DNA from: Streptomyces sp. SCSIO 30461
GTDB lineage: Bacteria > Actinomycetota > Actinomycetes > Streptomycetales > Streptomycetaceae
Length of the DNA stretch: 64,000 nucleotides
Assembly (NCBI RefSeq): GCF_037023745.1
Contig: NZ_CP146101.1
Coordinates: 7,983,499 to 8,047,498, forward strand
Direction: 5' to 3'
Positions within the stretch are counted from its first letter, which is position 1. Every line of letters starts with the position of its first letter. The translations under genes and the position numbers were made by a program. The notes below the pieces were generated by a model. That model was given only the letters and a program-made list of their open reading frames with translations, was not told the DNA's origin and made no database searches. Shown here piece by piece: positions 27,757-37,698 of the stretch.

Positions 27757-28983
27757 TCAGCGGCGTTTCACCGCACGCAGTACGACGAACTTGGGATTCC
27801 CGGCGACGGCCTCGCAGTTGCCGAAGAGCCGGCGCAGCCTGGTGTGGTAGCCGAGGTGGCGATTGCCGACCACCCACAGTTCACCGCCGGGGCGCAGCGC
27901 GGCCCGCGCGCCGGTGAACATGCGCCAGGACGTGCTGTCAGTGAGGGCTCGGTGGGTGTGGAACGGCGGGTTGTTCAGCACCAGGTCGGCCGAGGCGCGC
28001 TCGATGTCCGCGAGCCCGTCGCCCACGAGGAACTCGGCCTTCGCGCCCGGGCCGGTGTTCGCCCGGAAGGTGGCCTCGGCGGATGCCACGGCCTGGAACG
28101 ACTCGTCCGTGAACACCACACGGGCCTCGGGGTTGGCGACCGCCACCGCCGTGCCCACCACGCCGTTTCCGCAGCCCAGGTCCACGACACGGACCGGCCC
28201 CCGGCGTTCCGGAAGGTGCTGGAGGAAGAACCGGGTGCCGATGTCGAGGCGGTCGGCGCAGAAGATGCCCGCATGGTTGGTGACGGGGCGGCCGGACATG
28301 ACGCCGATGTCAGGGGGCAGCTCGTAGCGGCGCGGCCAGGACAGGCCGGCCGCCGGGTCCGAACCCGGGTCCGAATCCGGGTCCGCACCCGGGATCGGGG
28401 CCGCGGAGGCGAGCAGGGCCGGATCGGGAGTGGTGAAGATCAGCCGCGCCTTCTTCACCGCGAGCGAGGTCCTGGTCGGTCCGATGATCCGTTCGAACAG
28501 CTTCAGCGTGGAGGTGTGGATCTCGGTCACCATGCCCGTACCGACCACGAGGGTCTGCGCGTGCAGCCGCGGGGCGAGCCGCTGGAGCTGGTCCTCCAGA
28601 AGGGCGAGGCTCTTCGGTACCCGCACGAGCAGCACGTCGACACGGTCCGGTGGCGCGTCCTGCGTCGTCAGCAGCCGTACCCCCGCAAGCCGCGCGGCGG
28701 GCCGGTTGCGGGCGAGATTGGCTCGGGTGGCCTGCTGGGTGAGGTACGAGTCGGTGATCTGCGCCGGTCCGTGCCCGGCGAGCGCGGTGGTGAGGGCGCC
28801 CCATCGGTCGCCGAGGACGACAACGGTGCCGCCGATGGCGGCGGGGCCGGCGCGTTCCGCGAGTTCGCCGAGGTGCCGCAGCAGGTACTCGTCGGCAGCG
28901 TCCCAGGCACGGAGCTGGTCACGGGGGTCCTCGGGGTAGCGGGTGAGCCCGAGGTCGCCCCATGACGTGGTGAACGTGTTCAT
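27757..28983 (-). CDS. RlmG/RsmC-type rRNA guanine N2-methyltransferase
   Basis: 408 aa from the ATG at 28983 (GGAGG just upstream). Two Rossmann domains as in RlmG/RsmC: a degenerate N-terminal copy (GTVVVLGDRWGALTTALAG) and a catalytic C-terminal copy with VVDLGCGNGVVGTAVA and the N2-guanine motif LNNPPFHTHRA. Transfers methyl from SAM to a guanine of 23S or 16S rRNA; which site cannot be decided by eye. Eleven bases downstream of the DM13 gene on the same strand. Confidence 0.88.
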   Translation of the reverse strand: MNTFTTSWGDLGLTRYPEDPRDQLRAWDAADEYLLRHLGELAERAGPAAIGGTVVVLGDRWGALTTALAGHGPAQITDSYLTQQATRANLARNRPAARLAGVRLLTTQDAPPDRVDVLLVRVPKSLALLEDQLQRLAPRLHAQTLVVGTGMVTEIHTSTLKLFERIIGPTRTSLAVKKARLIFTTPDPALLASAAPIPGADPDSDPGSDPAAGLSWPRRYELPPDIGVMSGRPVTNHAGIFCADRLDIGTRFFLQHLPERRGPVRVVDLGCGNGVVGTAVAVANPEARVVFTDESFQAVASAEATFRANTGPGAKAEFLVGDGLADIERASADLVLNNPPFHTHRALTDSTSWRMFTGARAALRPGGELWVVGNRHLGYHTRLRRLFGNCEAVAGNPKFVVLRAVKRR

Positions 28984-28994
28984 CGTCCTCCAGG

Positions 28995-29561
28995 CTACGC
29001 GGCCTGTCGGGCGAGCTCCGCGGCGCCGAAGGAGACATCGAAGCGGTCGCACCAGATGCTCACGCTCGTGTACTTCGACAGATCGACATCGGCTGGCACG
29101 TTGTAGTTCTGGTCGCCCTTGTTGCCCTTGAGCTTGCCGAGGCTGACATGCGCGCCGTCATCGAAGACCCGCCAGCCCGCGGTGCCCTCCTTGACCGGAG
29201 CGTCGGTCAGCCAGACCCTCAGATCGGGGCCGTTGCTGGTGTTCAGTCCCTCGATGCGGAGCACCCGGCTGCCGTCGGCGAGTCCGACGATCTTCACCTT
29301 GCCCTCGGTGGCGTGCTCATGACTGATGAAGGTGCCCGTGGCGAGCACCCGGGGCTGGGCGGGCTCGGACGGCATGCCGGACCCGGTCGTCCCGTCCGCC
29401 GACGCCGGCGCCGACGGCACGGCCTGCGGGAGCTCTTCCCGTACGGTCTCGTCGACGAACAGCTTCCACGGCTGGAACCAGTACACCCCGACGGCCAGAG
29501 CCACGGCGACGACCACCAGTACGACCCTGACCACCGGCTTCTTCAGCACAGACGTTCTCAT
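28995..29561 (-). CDS. DM13-domain membrane-anchored protein
   Basis: 188 aa. One N-terminal membrane helix (VVRVVLVVVAVALAVGVYWF), a Ser/Ala/Pro-rich linker, then a DM13 domain at about 75-185: ATGTFISHEHATEGKVKIV, LRIEGLNTSNGPDLRVWLTD and ending SVSIWCDRFDVSFGAAEL. The single Cys in the IWC motif is the feature linked to proposed redox or electron transfer at the cell surface. It reads directly into rlmG and follows cobN after about 105 bp. Confidence 0.88.
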   Translation of the reverse strand: MRTSVLKKPVVRVVLVVVAVALAVGVYWFQPWKLFVDETVREELPQAVPSAPASADGTTGSGMPSEPAQPRVLATGTFISHEHATEGKVKIVGLADGSRVLRIEGLNTSNGPDLRVWLTDAPVKEGTAGWRVFDDGAHVSLGKLKGNKGDQNYNVPADVDLSKYTSVSIWCDRFDVSFGAAELARQAA

Positions 29562-29665
29562 GCCCCTATTGAAGCCTGGTGCGGGGCGGCAATGGGGGTG
29601 TCAGCCGATGACGAAACCCTTACGTCCGGTCGAGAGCCTGTGCCCGGTCGGGAGCGTGCGTGAGG

Positions 29666-32600
29666 CTACTCGTCGTTCTCGCCTTCCAGGTCGCTCTCCG
29701 TCTCCAGGAACACCTGGCGCAGCGCCTCGATGACCGCCGGGTCGGGCTTCTCCCACATGCCCCGGGACTCCGCCTCCAGCAGCCGCTCGGCGATGCCGTG
29801 CAGCGCCCAGGGGTTGGCCTGCTGGAGGAACTCCCGGTTCTCCGGGTCCAGCACATAGGTCTCGGTGAGCTTGTCGTACATCCAGTCGGCGACGACCCCG
29901 GTGGTGGCGTCGTACCCGAACAGGTAGTCCACCGTCGCCGCGAGCTCGAACGCACCCTTGTATCCGTGGCGGCGCATCGCCTCGATCCACTTGGGATTGA
30001 CGACCCGTGCGCGGAACACCCGCGAGGTCTCCTCCACCAGGGTGCGGGTGCGGACCGTCTCGGGTCGGGTCGAGTCGCCGATGTACGCCTCGGGGGCCGT
30101 GCCGCGCAGGGCTCGGACGGTGGCCACCATGCCGCCGTGGTACTGGAAGTAGTCGTCGGAGTCGGCGATGTCGTGCTCGCGGGTGTCGGTGTTCTTGGCC
30201 GCGACCGCGATCCGCTGGTACGCCGTCTCCATCTCCTCGCGCGCCGCGCGCCCTTCGAGCCCCCGCCCGTACGCGTAACCGCCCCACACCGTGTACACCT
30301 CCGCGAGGTCGGCGTCGGTGCGCCAGTCTCGTGAGTCGATCAGCTGGAGCAGACCGGCGCCGTAGGTGCCGGGCCGGGAGCCGAAGATACGGGTGGTGGC
30401 GCGACGCTCGTCACCGTGTTCGGCCAGGTCCGCCTGGGTGTGTGCCCGGACGTAGTTGACGTCGGCGGGCTCGTCCAGCGAGGCGACCAGCCGTACCGCG
30501 TCGTCGAGCAGCCCGATGACGTGCGGGAAGGCGTCCCGGAAGAACCCGGAGATACGCAGGGTGACATCGACCCTGGGGCGGCCGAGCTCGGCGGCCGGGA
30601 TCGGCTCGATGCCGTTGACCCGGCGCGATGCCTCGTCCCAGAGGGGGCGCACCCCGAGCAGCGCCAGGGCCTCGGCGACATCGTCGCCCGCGGTGCGCAT
30701 CGCGCTCGTGCCCCAGAGGGAGAGGCCGACCGATGTGGGCCATTCGCCGTTGTCGGTGCGGTAGCGGGTGAGCAGCGAGTCGGCGAGGGCCTGGCCGGTC
30801 TCCCAGGCGAGGCGGGAGGGCACGGCCTTGGGGTCGACGGAGTAGAAGTTGCGGCCGGTCGGCAGCACGTTGACCAGGCCGCGCAGCGGGGATCCGGACG
30901 GGCCCGCCGGGACGAAGCCGCCGTTCAGGGCGTGGACGGTGTGGTCGAGTTCGTCGGTGGTGGCGTCGAGGCGCGGCACGACCTCGCGGGCGGCGAAGTC
31001 GAGGATGTCGGCCACCGCCCGGCCGTGGCCATCGGCGACGGATGCGACGGCTGCCGGGTCCCAGCCGGCCTCCTCCATGGCCTCGACCAAGGCGCGGGCC
31101 GCGGCCTCGGCCTCGTCGGCGGTCCTGCGGGTGGCGGCGGACTCGTCCAGGCCCAGCGCTTCCCGCAGTCCGGGCAGAGCGGTGGTACCGCCCCAGATCT
31201 GCCGGGCGCGCAGGATCGACAGCACCAGGTTGACCCGCTCGGGGCCGGTGGGCGCGCCGCCGAGTACATGCAGACCGTCGCGGATCTGCGCGTCCTTGAC
31301 CTCGCACAGCCAGCCGTCGACATGCAGCAGGAAGTCGTCGAAGCCGTCGTCGTCCGGCCGCTCCTCCATGCCCAGGTCGTGGTCGAGCTTGGCGGCCTGG
31401 ATCAACGTCCAGATCTGGGCGCGGATGGCGGGGAGCTTCGCCGGGTCCATGGAGGAGATCTGCGCGTACTCGTCCAGCAACTGCTCCAGGCGCGCGATGT
31501 CGCCGTACGAGTCGGCACGGGCCATCGGCGGCACGAGGTGGTCGACGAGTGTGGCGTGGACGCGGCGCTTGGCCTGGGTGCCCTCGCCCGGGTCGTTGAC
31601 CAGGAAGGGGTAGACCAGCGGCAGGTCGCCGAGTGCGGCGTCGGGGGCGCAGGCGGCTGACAGGCCCGCGTTCTTGCCGGGCAGCCATTCCAGGTTGCCG
31701 TGCTTGCCGAGGTGGATCATCGCGTCGGCGCCGAAGCCTCCCCCAGAGCCTTCGGCCTGGGAGGCACCCCCAGTCGTCTGGCGGGCGGCGATCCAGCGGT
31801 AGGCGGCCAGGTAGTGGTGCGAGGGCGGCAGATCGGGGTCGTGGTAGATCGCGATCGGGTTCTCACCGAAGCCGCGCGGCGGCTGGATGACGATCAGCAG
31901 GTTCCCGCGGCGCAGCGCGGCGAGCACGATGTCGCCTTCGGGGTTGCGGCTGCGGTCGAGGAACATCGCGCCGGGCGCCGGGCCCCAGTGCCGCTCGACC
32001 TGCTCGCGGAGCTCGGCGGGGAGGGTGGCGTACCAGCGCTTGTAGTCGGCGGCCGGGATGCGGACCGGATTGCGGGCCAGCTGCTCCTCGGTGAGCCAGT
32101 CCTGGTCGTGGCCACCGGCCTCGATCAGCGCGCGGATCAGCTCGTCGCCGTCGCCCGACTCGAGGCCCGGGATGTCCTCCGCACCGAAGTCGTAGCCCTC
32201 GGCGGCGAGTCGGCGCAGCAGGGCGACGGCCGACGCCGGGGTGTCGAGGCCCACCGCGTTGCCGATGCGGGAGTGCTTGGTGGGGTAGGCGGAGAGGACG
32301 AGCGCGAGGCGCTTGTCGGCGTTGGGGATGTGGCGCAGCCGTGCGTGGCGTACGGCGATCCCGGCGACACGGGCGGCGCGCTCGGGGTCGGCGACATAGG
32401 CCGGGAGGCCGTCCTGGTCGATCTCCTTGAAGGAGAACGGGACGGTGATCAGGCGCCCGTCGAACTCGGGGACCGCGACCTGGCTCGCGGCGTCCAGCGG
32501 AGACAGGCCCTCGTCGTTCTCCTCCCAGGCACTGCGCGAACCGGTCAGGCACAGCGCCTGGAGCACCGGCACGTCGAGCGCGGCGAGCGCGCCCGCGTCC

Positions 32601-33442
32601 CAGGCCTCGTCGCCCGCCCGTAGCCCACCACCACCCTTGTCCGAGGCACTTCGCGCCGCGAGATTCATTTCAGCCGCCTGGGCCTCGGCGGGCTTGGTGC
32701 CGCCCGCGGCGAGCACCGTGGTGACGATGGCGTCCGCGCCGCGCAGCCGGTCGAGCAGCTCGGTCTCGGGAGCACGCAGGGACGCCACATACAGGGGCAG
32801 CGCTCGGCCGCCCGCGTCCTCGATGGCGTCGCAGAGGGTGCCGACGAAGGCGGTGTTGCCGCTCATGTGGTGGGCGCGGTAGTAGAGCACGGCGACGGTG
32901 GGGCCGTCGGCGCTGCCTGCGGCCTTCGCCTCGCGCTCCAGCGGGCCCCAGGTGGGCGCGGGTGCCGGGGGCTCGAAACCGTGGCCGGTGAGCAGCACGG
33001 TGTCGGACAGGAAGCGGGCGAGCTGCGCCAGGTTGTCCGGGCCGCCGTGGGCGAGGTAGGCGTGGGCCTCGGCGGCGATGCCGATCGGAACGGTCGAGGT
33101 CTCCATCAGCTGTGCGTCGGGGGCCTGTTCACCGCTGAGGACGACCACCGGCCGGTCCTGTGCGAGCAGCACGTCCAGACCCTCCTGCCAGGCGCGGATA
33201 CCGCCGAGCAGCCGTACGACGACCAGGCTGGTGCCCTCCAGCAGCATGCCGAGTATGCCTCCCCCGGAGCCTTCGGCCTGGGAGGTGCCCCCGACCGGGA
33301 GCCGGGAGGGGTTCGCGAAGCGATACGCGACCGGGCCTTCCGAGGCGCGGGCGCTGAGCAGGTCGGTGTCGGAGGTCGACAGCAGCAGGATCGTCGGCGC
33401 GTCCGCCGGGTTCGCGTGCGTAGTCGTCTTCGCTTGCGTCAT
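29666..33442 (-). CDS. cobN: Cobaltochelatase subunit CobN
   Basis: 1258-aa large subunit of the ATP-dependent aerobic cobaltochelatase, inserting cobalt into hydrogenobyrinic acid a,c-diamide with CobS/CobT-like partners not in this window. Family hallmarks: VVVRLLGGIRAW, the GGDPL-type core replaced by LSAYPTKHSRIGNAVGLDTP, HLGKHGNLEWLPGK and GLSLWGTSAMRTAGDD. A C-terminal ETYVLDPENREFLQQANPWALHGIAERLLEA closes it. Two 12-residue inserts (GGTSQAEGSGGG near residues 51-62, GGASQAEGSGGG in the middle) are coded by copies of a hairpin repeat. A cobalamin riboswitch precedes the gene, so it should be shut off by B12. Confidence 0.94.
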   Translation of the reverse strand: MTQAKTTTHANPADAPTILLLSTSDTDLLSARASEGPVAYRFANPSRLPVGGTSQAEGSGGGILGMLLEGTSLVVVRLLGGIRAWQEGLDVLLAQDRPVVVLSGEQAPDAQLMETSTVPIGIAAEAHAYLAHGGPDNLAQLARFLSDTVLLTGHGFEPPAPAPTWGPLEREAKAAGSADGPTVAVLYYRAHHMSGNTAFVGTLCDAIEDAGGRALPLYVASLRAPETELLDRLRGADAIVTTVLAAGGTKPAEAQAAEMNLAARSASDKGGGGLRAGDEAWDAGALAALDVPVLQALCLTGSRSAWEENDEGLSPLDAASQVAVPEFDGRLITVPFSFKEIDQDGLPAYVADPERAARVAGIAVRHARLRHIPNADKRLALVLSAYPTKHSRIGNAVGLDTPASAVALLRRLAAEGYDFGAEDIPGLESGDGDELIRALIEAGGHDQDWLTEEQLARNPVRIPAADYKRWYATLPAELREQVERHWGPAPGAMFLDRSRNPEGDIVLAALRRGNLLIVIQPPRGFGENPIAIYHDPDLPPSHHYLAAYRWIAARQTTGGASQAEGSGGGFGADAMIHLGKHGNLEWLPGKNAGLSAACAPDAALGDLPLVYPFLVNDPGEGTQAKRRVHATLVDHLVPPMARADSYGDIARLEQLLDEYAQISSMDPAKLPAIRAQIWTLIQAAKLDHDLGMEERPDDDGFDDFLLHVDGWLCEVKDAQIRDGLHVLGGAPTGPERVNLVLSILRARQIWGGTTALPGLREALGLDESAATRRTADEAEAAARALVEAMEEAGWDPAAVASVADGHGRAVADILDFAAREVVPRLDATTDELDHTVHALNGGFVPAGPSGSPLRGLVNVLPTGRNFYSVDPKAVPSRLAWETGQALADSLLTRYRTDNGEWPTSVGLSLWGTSAMRTAGDDVAEALALLGVRPLWDEASRRVNGIEPIPAAELGRPRVDVTLRISGFFRDAFPHVIGLLDDAVRLVASLDEPADVNYVRAHTQADLAEHGDERRATTRIFGSRPGTYGAGLLQLIDSRDWRTDADLAEVYTVWGGYAYGRGLEGRAAREEMETAYQRIAVAAKNTDTREHDIADSDDYFQYHGGMVATVRALRGTAPEAYIGDSTRPETVRTRTLVEETSRVFRARVVNPKWIEAMRRHGYKGAFELAATVDYLFGYDATTGVVADWMYDKLTETYVLDPENREFLQQANPWALHGIAERLLEAESRGMWEKPDPAVIEALRQVFLETESDLEGENDE
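31736..31771. repeat. 36-bp hairpin repeat in cobN, copy 1
   Basis: GCCTCCCCCAGAGCCTTCGG...GGAGGCACCCCC, with CCTCCC/GGGAGG arms around a CCAG...CTGG inner pair. It is 36 bp long, so the frame is kept, and it adds GGASQAEGSGGG to CobN between ARQTT and FGADAMIHLGKHG, exactly where homologues run straight through. Confidence 0.85.
33257..33292. repeat. 36-bp hairpin repeat in cobN, copy 2
   Basis: Nearly identical to the copy at 31736 (about 3 differences, including CACCCCC to TGCCCCC at the end). It adds GGTSQAEGSGGG after NPSRLPV near the N-terminus of CobN. Confidence 0.85.
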
Positions 33443-33487
33443 CGCGTGCGCAGGCCTTCCTCGGGGTTTCCGCGCCCCGGGTGGTCG

Positions 33488-33617
33488 TGGTCGGCGGGAG
33501 TTCCTGACTCACCAGGCCGCCGTTCGTCACCGGCCCGGCTCACAGTGGCGGGACCGCGCCGGAATCACACCGGGCTTCCTCCCCGGGGCCCTGAGACCCC
33601 ATGCCGCCTGAATAGTA
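33488..33617 (-). promoter_or_regulatory. Cobalamin (AdoCbl) riboswitch upstream of cobN
   Basis: On the minus strand I read GGAAGCCCGGTGTGATTCCGG, then CGCGGTCCCGCCACTGTGA and, further on, GAGTCAGGAACTCCCGCC: the conserved core of cobalamin riboswitches in correct order and spacing (33493-33592). TACTAT, complement of 33612-33617, is a fitting -10 placing the transcript start near 33605. It ends about 45 bp before the cobN start. Bound B12 should block cobN expression. Confidence 0.92.
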
Positions 33618-33663
33618 GAGGCTGCCCCCGGAACACACAGCGGCTGCCCGGAACGACGTGGGT

Positions 33664-34992
33664 ATGCTCGCCGCCATGCCGCCCACACCCACAAGCCCCG
33701 CGGACCCGGGCGAACCTCGCATACGGGACCGGGGCGACGCCTGCCCCGGAGCGTTGCGGCTGCACTCGGCCGATGATGGACGGCTGGCCCGACTGCGCCT
33801 ACCTGGCGGCTTTTTGACGGAACATCAGCTTACTGTGCTGGCCGCGGCTTCGGATGGGCTGGGCGATGGATCGCTCAGCATCACCTCCCGGGGCAATCTG
33901 GAGCTGCGCGGGCTCTCGGACGCCTGCGGGGCACCGCTCGCGGCCCTGCTGCGGGATGCCGGACTGCTGCCGTCCGAAACGCATGAGCGGGTTCGCAACG
34001 TGGTGGCATCGCCGCTTGCCGGACTGGACGGACTGGGCTTCGCCGACGTGCAGTTGTGGACCCGCGAACTGGACGCACTGCTGTGCGGCAGCGAGTGGAC
34101 GGCGGCTCTTTCGGGCCGTTTCCTGTTCGCCCTGGACGACGGGCGGGGCGATGTGGCGGGGCTCGGCGCCGATGTGACGTTGCTCGCAGGCGAAGGCGGC
34201 GCAGCGGTGCTGCGGATCGCCCGCCACGCCTTCCGTGTGGCCGGCTCCGACGCGCCGCGCGCGGCGCTCGCGGCGGCGCGGGCATTCCTGGCGGCGTCGG
34301 CCGAAGCGGGTACGGGCGCCTGGCGCGTACGCGAGTTGCCGGCCGGGCTGCACCTCGCGGTGGGCGAGCGGCTTGAGCGGGCGGGGGTGGCGGCGGAAGC
34401 TCTGCCGGTCCCTCCGGCCGGGCCCTCGTACCCGGGTCCGTTGCCCGGGTACGTCCCAGGTCCGTTGCCCGGGATCGTGGCGGGCCCGCGCGGCTGGGCG
34501 GTGTCCGCGGTCGCGCCGCTCGGGCGGCTCAGCTCCGCCCAGGCGCGGGCGCTGCTGCCCGCGCCCGCCGAGGGCGTCCGGCTCACTCCGTGGCGCGGGG
34601 TCGTGGTGCCGGGGTTCACGGATGCCGCCGCCGCCCGAGCGCGGCTGGACGCACTCGGGCGGGCCGGGTTCGTCGTCGGCACCGACTCGCCCCGGTACGG
34701 GGTCGGCGCCTGCACCGGGCGGCCCGGATGCGCCAAGTCCCTCGCCGACGTCAGGGCCGACGCCGAGGCCACCCCGGTCGACGGCCAGGGCATCCCCGTG
34801 TACTGGTCCGGCTGCGAGCGCCGCTGCGGCCATCCGCGGGGGGACTACGTGGATGTCCTGGCCTCCCCGGACGGCACCTACCGGGTGAGCGTCCACGGCA
34901 GCCCCGTATCCGTATCCGTATCGCCCGGTGCGCGGCTCGCCGGCGCCGTCGCCGCAGCCCGTACCGATTCCCGTACCTGTCCACCGAGATGA
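33664..34992 (+). CDS. cobG: Precorrin-3B synthase CobG
   Basis: About 442-aa ferredoxin-dependent monooxygenase of the nitrite/sulfite-reductase fold converting precorrin-3A to precorrin-3B with O2 in the aerobic B12 pathway. The N-terminal half has [19 protein letters not shown] and [13 protein letters not shown]; the C-terminal half has the 4Fe-4S cysteines in [17 protein letters not shown] and [13 protein letters not shown]. The start is uncertain (GTG 33658, ATG 33664 or ATG 33676). The preceding 60 bp overlap the divergent riboswitch promoter. ATGA overlap with cobH. Confidence 0.9.
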   Translation: MLAAMPPTPTSPADPGEPRIRDRGDACPGALRLHSADDGRLARLRLPGGFLTEHQLTVLAAASDGLGDGSLSITSRGNLELRGLSDACGAPLAALLRDAGLLPSETHERVRNVVASPLAGLDGLGFADVQLWTRELDALLCGSEWTAALSGRFLFALDDGRGDVAGLGADVTLLAGEGGAAVLRIARHAFRVAGSDAPRAALAAARAFLAASAEAGTGAWRVRELPAGLHLAVGERLERAGVAAEALPVPPAGPSYPGPLPGYVPGPLPGIVAGPRGWAVSAVAPLGRLSSAQARALLPAPAEGVRLTPWRGVVVPGFTDAAAARARLDALGRAGFVVGTDSPRYGVGACTGRPGCAKSLADVRADAEATPVDGQGIPVYWSGCERRCGHPRGDYVDVLASPDGTYRVSVHGSPVSVSVSPGARLAGAVAAARTDSRTCPPR

Positions 34993-35633
34993 GCGAGAAG
35001 AAGACCGTGTTCGACTACGAGAAGGACGGGGCGGAGATCTACCGCCAGTCCTTTGCCACCATCCGCGCCGAGGCCGACCTCGCCGCGCTCCCCGCCGACG
35101 TCAGCCAGGTCGCGGTGCGGATGATCCACGCCTGCGGCATGGTCGACCTCGTCCGCGATCTCGCCTACTCACCCGGCGTGGTGGCCCGCGCCCGCGAGGC
35201 GCTGCGCGCCGGTGCGCCGATCCTGTGCGACGCGCAGATGGTCGCCAGCGGCGTCACCCGCAAGCGGCTGCCCGCCGGCAACGACGTGGTCTGCACACTC
35301 TCCGACCCGAAGGTCCCGGCGCTCGCCGCCGAGCTCGGCACCACCCGCAGCGCGGCCGCGCTCGAACTGTGGCGCGACCGCCTGGACGGCGCGGTCGTCG
35401 CCGTCGGCAACGCGCCCACCGCGCTGTTCCGGCTCCTGGAGATGATCGAGGAGGGGACGCCCCGCCCGGCCGCCGTGATCGGCATCCCGGTGGGCTTCAT
35501 AGGCGCGGCCGAGTCCAAGGACGCGCTTGCCGCGCATCCTTCGGGGCTGGAACATCTGGTGGTACGCGGGCGGCGGGGCGGCAGCGCCATGGCCGCCGCG
35601 GCGATCAACGCGATGGCGAGTGAGGCGGAGTGA
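34989..35633 (+). CDS. cobH: Precorrin-8X methylmutase CobH
   Basis: 214 aa. Moves a methyl group from C11 to C12 of precorrin-8X to give hydrogenobyrinate. The catalytic His is H47 in [29 protein letters not shown] and [14 protein letters not shown] are family motifs. ATG overlaps the cobG stop (ATGA) and its stop overlaps cobIJ (GTGA), so the three genes are translationally coupled. Confidence 0.95.
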   Translation: MSEKKTVFDYEKDGAEIYRQSFATIRAEADLAALPADVSQVAVRMIHACGMVDLVRDLAYSPGVVARAREALRAGAPILCDAQMVASGVTRKRLPAGNDVVCTLSDPKVPALAAELGTTRSAAALELWRDRLDGAVVAVGNAPTALFRLLEMIEEGTPRPAAVIGIPVGFIGAAESKDALAAHPSGLEHLVVRGRRGGSAMAAAAINAMASEAE

Positions 35634-37150
35634 GCGCGCAGACACAGGGCACCGGGCGGCTGTACGGGGTCGGGCTCGGCCCCGGCGACCCCTCGCTGAT
35701 GACCCTCCGGGCCGTCGAGGTCATCGCGGAGGCGGATGTCGTCGCGTACCACTGCGCCCGGCACGGGCGCTCCATCGCCCGCTCGATCGTGGCGAAGCAC
35801 CTGCGCTCCGACCATGTCGAGGAGCGCCTGATGTACCCGATCACCACGGAGACCACCGACCACCCCGGCGGCTACCGGGGCGCACTGGACGACTTCTACG
35901 AGGAGGCGGCGGCGCGGCTGGCGGCCCATCTCGACGCCGGCCGCACCGTGGCCGTGCTCGCCGAGGGCGACCCGCTGTTCTACGGCTCGTACCAGCACAT
36001 GCACAAGCGGCTCGCGCACCGCTATCCGACCGAGGTCGTCCCCGGCATCACCTCGGTGAGCGCGGCGGCGGCCCGGCTCGGGGAGCCGCTGTGCGAAGCC
36101 GAGGAAGTCCTGACGATCATCCCGGGCACGCTGCCCGAGGAGGAGCTGACGGCCCGGCTCGCCGCCACCGACTCCGCGGTGGTGATGAAGCTGGGACGTA
36201 CGTTCCCTGCGGTGCGGCGGGCGCTGCGGCGCGCGGGGCGCCTCGACGACGCGCGGTATGTCGAGCGGGCCACCATGGAGGGCGAGCGCACGGAGCGGCT
36301 GGCCGACGTGGACCCGGAGACGGTGCCGTACTTCTCGGTGGCGGTGCTGCCGAGCCGTATCGACCAGCGGCCTCCGGAGGACCGGCCGCGGGGCGAGGGC
36401 GAGGTCGTGGTGGTGGGCACTGGTCCCGCCGGACCGCTGTGGCTGACGCCGGAGAGCCGGGGGGCGCTGGCGTCGGCCGACGACCTGGTGGGCTACACGA
36501 CCTATCTGGACCGGGTGCCGGTGCGCCCCGGCCAGCGGCGGCACGGCTCCGACAACAAGGTGGAGGCCGAGCGGGCCGAGTTCGCGCTGGACCTCGCCCG
36601 GCGCGGGCGCCGGGTGGCGGTGGTCTCGGGCGGCGACCCGGGGGTCTTCGCCATGGCCACAGCGGTGCTGGAGGCGGCGTCCCAGGAGGCGTACGCGGAC
36701 GTGCCGGTCCGGGTGCTGCCCGGGGTGACCGCGGCCAACGCGGCTGCGGCTCTGGCGGGCGCGCCGCTGGGGCACGACTACGCGACCATCTCGCTGTCCG
36801 ACCGGCTCAAGCCCTGGGAGGTCATCGCGGGGCGGCTGCGCGCAGCGGCGGACGCGGACCTCGTACTGGCCCTGTACAACCCGGGTTCGCGCAGCCGCAC
36901 ATGGCAGGTGGCGAAGGCCCGTGAACTGCTGCTCGGGCACCGGGCGCCGGACACCCCTGTGGTCGTGGCACGCGATGTGGGCGGACCGGAGGAGAGCGTG
37001 ACGATCGTACGGCTGGTGGACCTGGATCCGGCGGTGGTCGACATGCGGACGCTGCTGCTGGTGGGTTCCTCGCAGACGAAGGTGGTGGAGCGGGCCGTAC
37101 CGGGCTCGGGCGGGCGGATCGCCTGGACGCCGCGCACCTACCCCGGGTAG
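35630..37150 (+). CDS. cobIJ: Fused precorrin-2 C20- / precorrin-3B C17-methyltransferase CobIJ
   Basis: 506-aa fusion of two SAM-dependent tetrapyrrole methylases. The CobI half (about 1-245) has [20 protein letters not shown] and [15 protein letters not shown]; the CobJ half (about 255-500) has [55 protein letters not shown] and [13 protein letters not shown]. The joining linker is Pro/Arg-rich. GTG start in a 4-base overlap with cobH. Such fusions are common in actinobacteria. Confidence 0.95.
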   Translation: MSAQTQGTGRLYGVGLGPGDPSLMTLRAVEVIAEADVVAYHCARHGRSIARSIVAKHLRSDHVEERLMYPITTETTDHPGGYRGALDDFYEEAAARLAAHLDAGRTVAVLAEGDPLFYGSYQHMHKRLAHRYPTEVVPGITSVSAAAARLGEPLCEAEEVLTIIPGTLPEEELTARLAATDSAVVMKLGRTFPAVRRALRRAGRLDDARYVERATMEGERTERLADVDPETVPYFSVAVLPSRIDQRPPEDRPRGEGEVVVVGTGPAGPLWLTPESRGALASADDLVGYTTYLDRVPVRPGQRRHGSDNKVEAERAEFALDLARRGRRVAVVSGGDPGVFAMATAVLEAASQEAYADVPVRVLPGVTAANAAAALAGAPLGHDYATISLSDRLKPWEVIAGRLRAAADADLVLALYNPGSRSRTWQVAKARELLLGHRAPDTPVVVARDVGGPEESVTIVRLVDLDPAVVDMRTLLLVGSSQTKVVERAVPGSGGRIAWTPRTYPG

Positions 37151-37276
37151 CGGCCGCCCCACCAGGGGTTGCGGTACGGGCACCCCAGGGGCGCGGCGCG
37201 GGGTCCGGGGCGTTGTCAGTGCCTGCGGCTAGTCTGCCGACATCGACTGGTGCTCCACTTCCGGAGGTTGGTTCCG

Positions 37277-37690
37277 ATGGCCTCGCGCCTCAATCCGTAT
37301 CTCAGCTTCAACGGCGACGCCCGGCAGGCGATGGAGTTCTACAAGGAGGTGCTCGGCGGCACGCTGGTGATGCACACCTATGGTGAGTCCGGAGGCGGCG
37401 AGCCCGGCACACCGCAGGGCGACAACATCATGCACGCCATGCTCGAGACCCCGAGCGGCTTCACACTGATGGGCGCCGACGCCCCGCCCGGGATGCCGCA
37501 CACGGCGGGCAACAACTTCTCGGTGAGCCTGAGCGGCGACGACGCCGCCGAGCTGCGCGGCTACTGGGAGAAGCTGTCCGGCGCCGGCTCGGTGGCGGTA
37601 CCGCTGGAGAAGCAGATGTGGGGCGATGTGTTCGGCATGTGCACGGACCGGTTCGGCATCCCGTGGATGGTCAACATCAGCGAGGGCTGA
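37277..37690 (+). CDS. VOC-superfamily PhnB-like protein
   Basis: 137 aa of the glyoxalase/PhnB fold: LNPYLSFNGDARQAMEFYKEVLGGTLVMHTYGE at the start and DRFGIPWMVNIS at the end, a pattern typical of DUF1428/PhnB-like proteins. GGAGG precedes the ATG at 37277 by 9 bases. The reaction is not predictable. It interrupts the cobalamin genes but shows no sign of being part of the pathway. Confidence 0.87.
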   Translation: MASRLNPYLSFNGDARQAMEFYKEVLGGTLVMHTYGESGGGEPGTPQGDNIMHAMLETPSGFTLMGADAPPGMPHTAGNNFSVSLSGDDAAELRGYWEKLSGAGSVAVPLEKQMWGDVFGMCTDRFGIPWMVNISEG

Positions 37691-37698
37691 CGCACCCG

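Noticed and set aside
31736..33292. IS or transposon insertion in cobN
   Set aside because: The units are 36 bp, in frame, without a transposase or longer terminal repeats; they are small dispersed repeats at most.
29666..33817. Long plus-strand frames opposite cobN (up to 414 aa)
   Set aside because: Composition and lack of motifs show they are antisense shadows of cobN.
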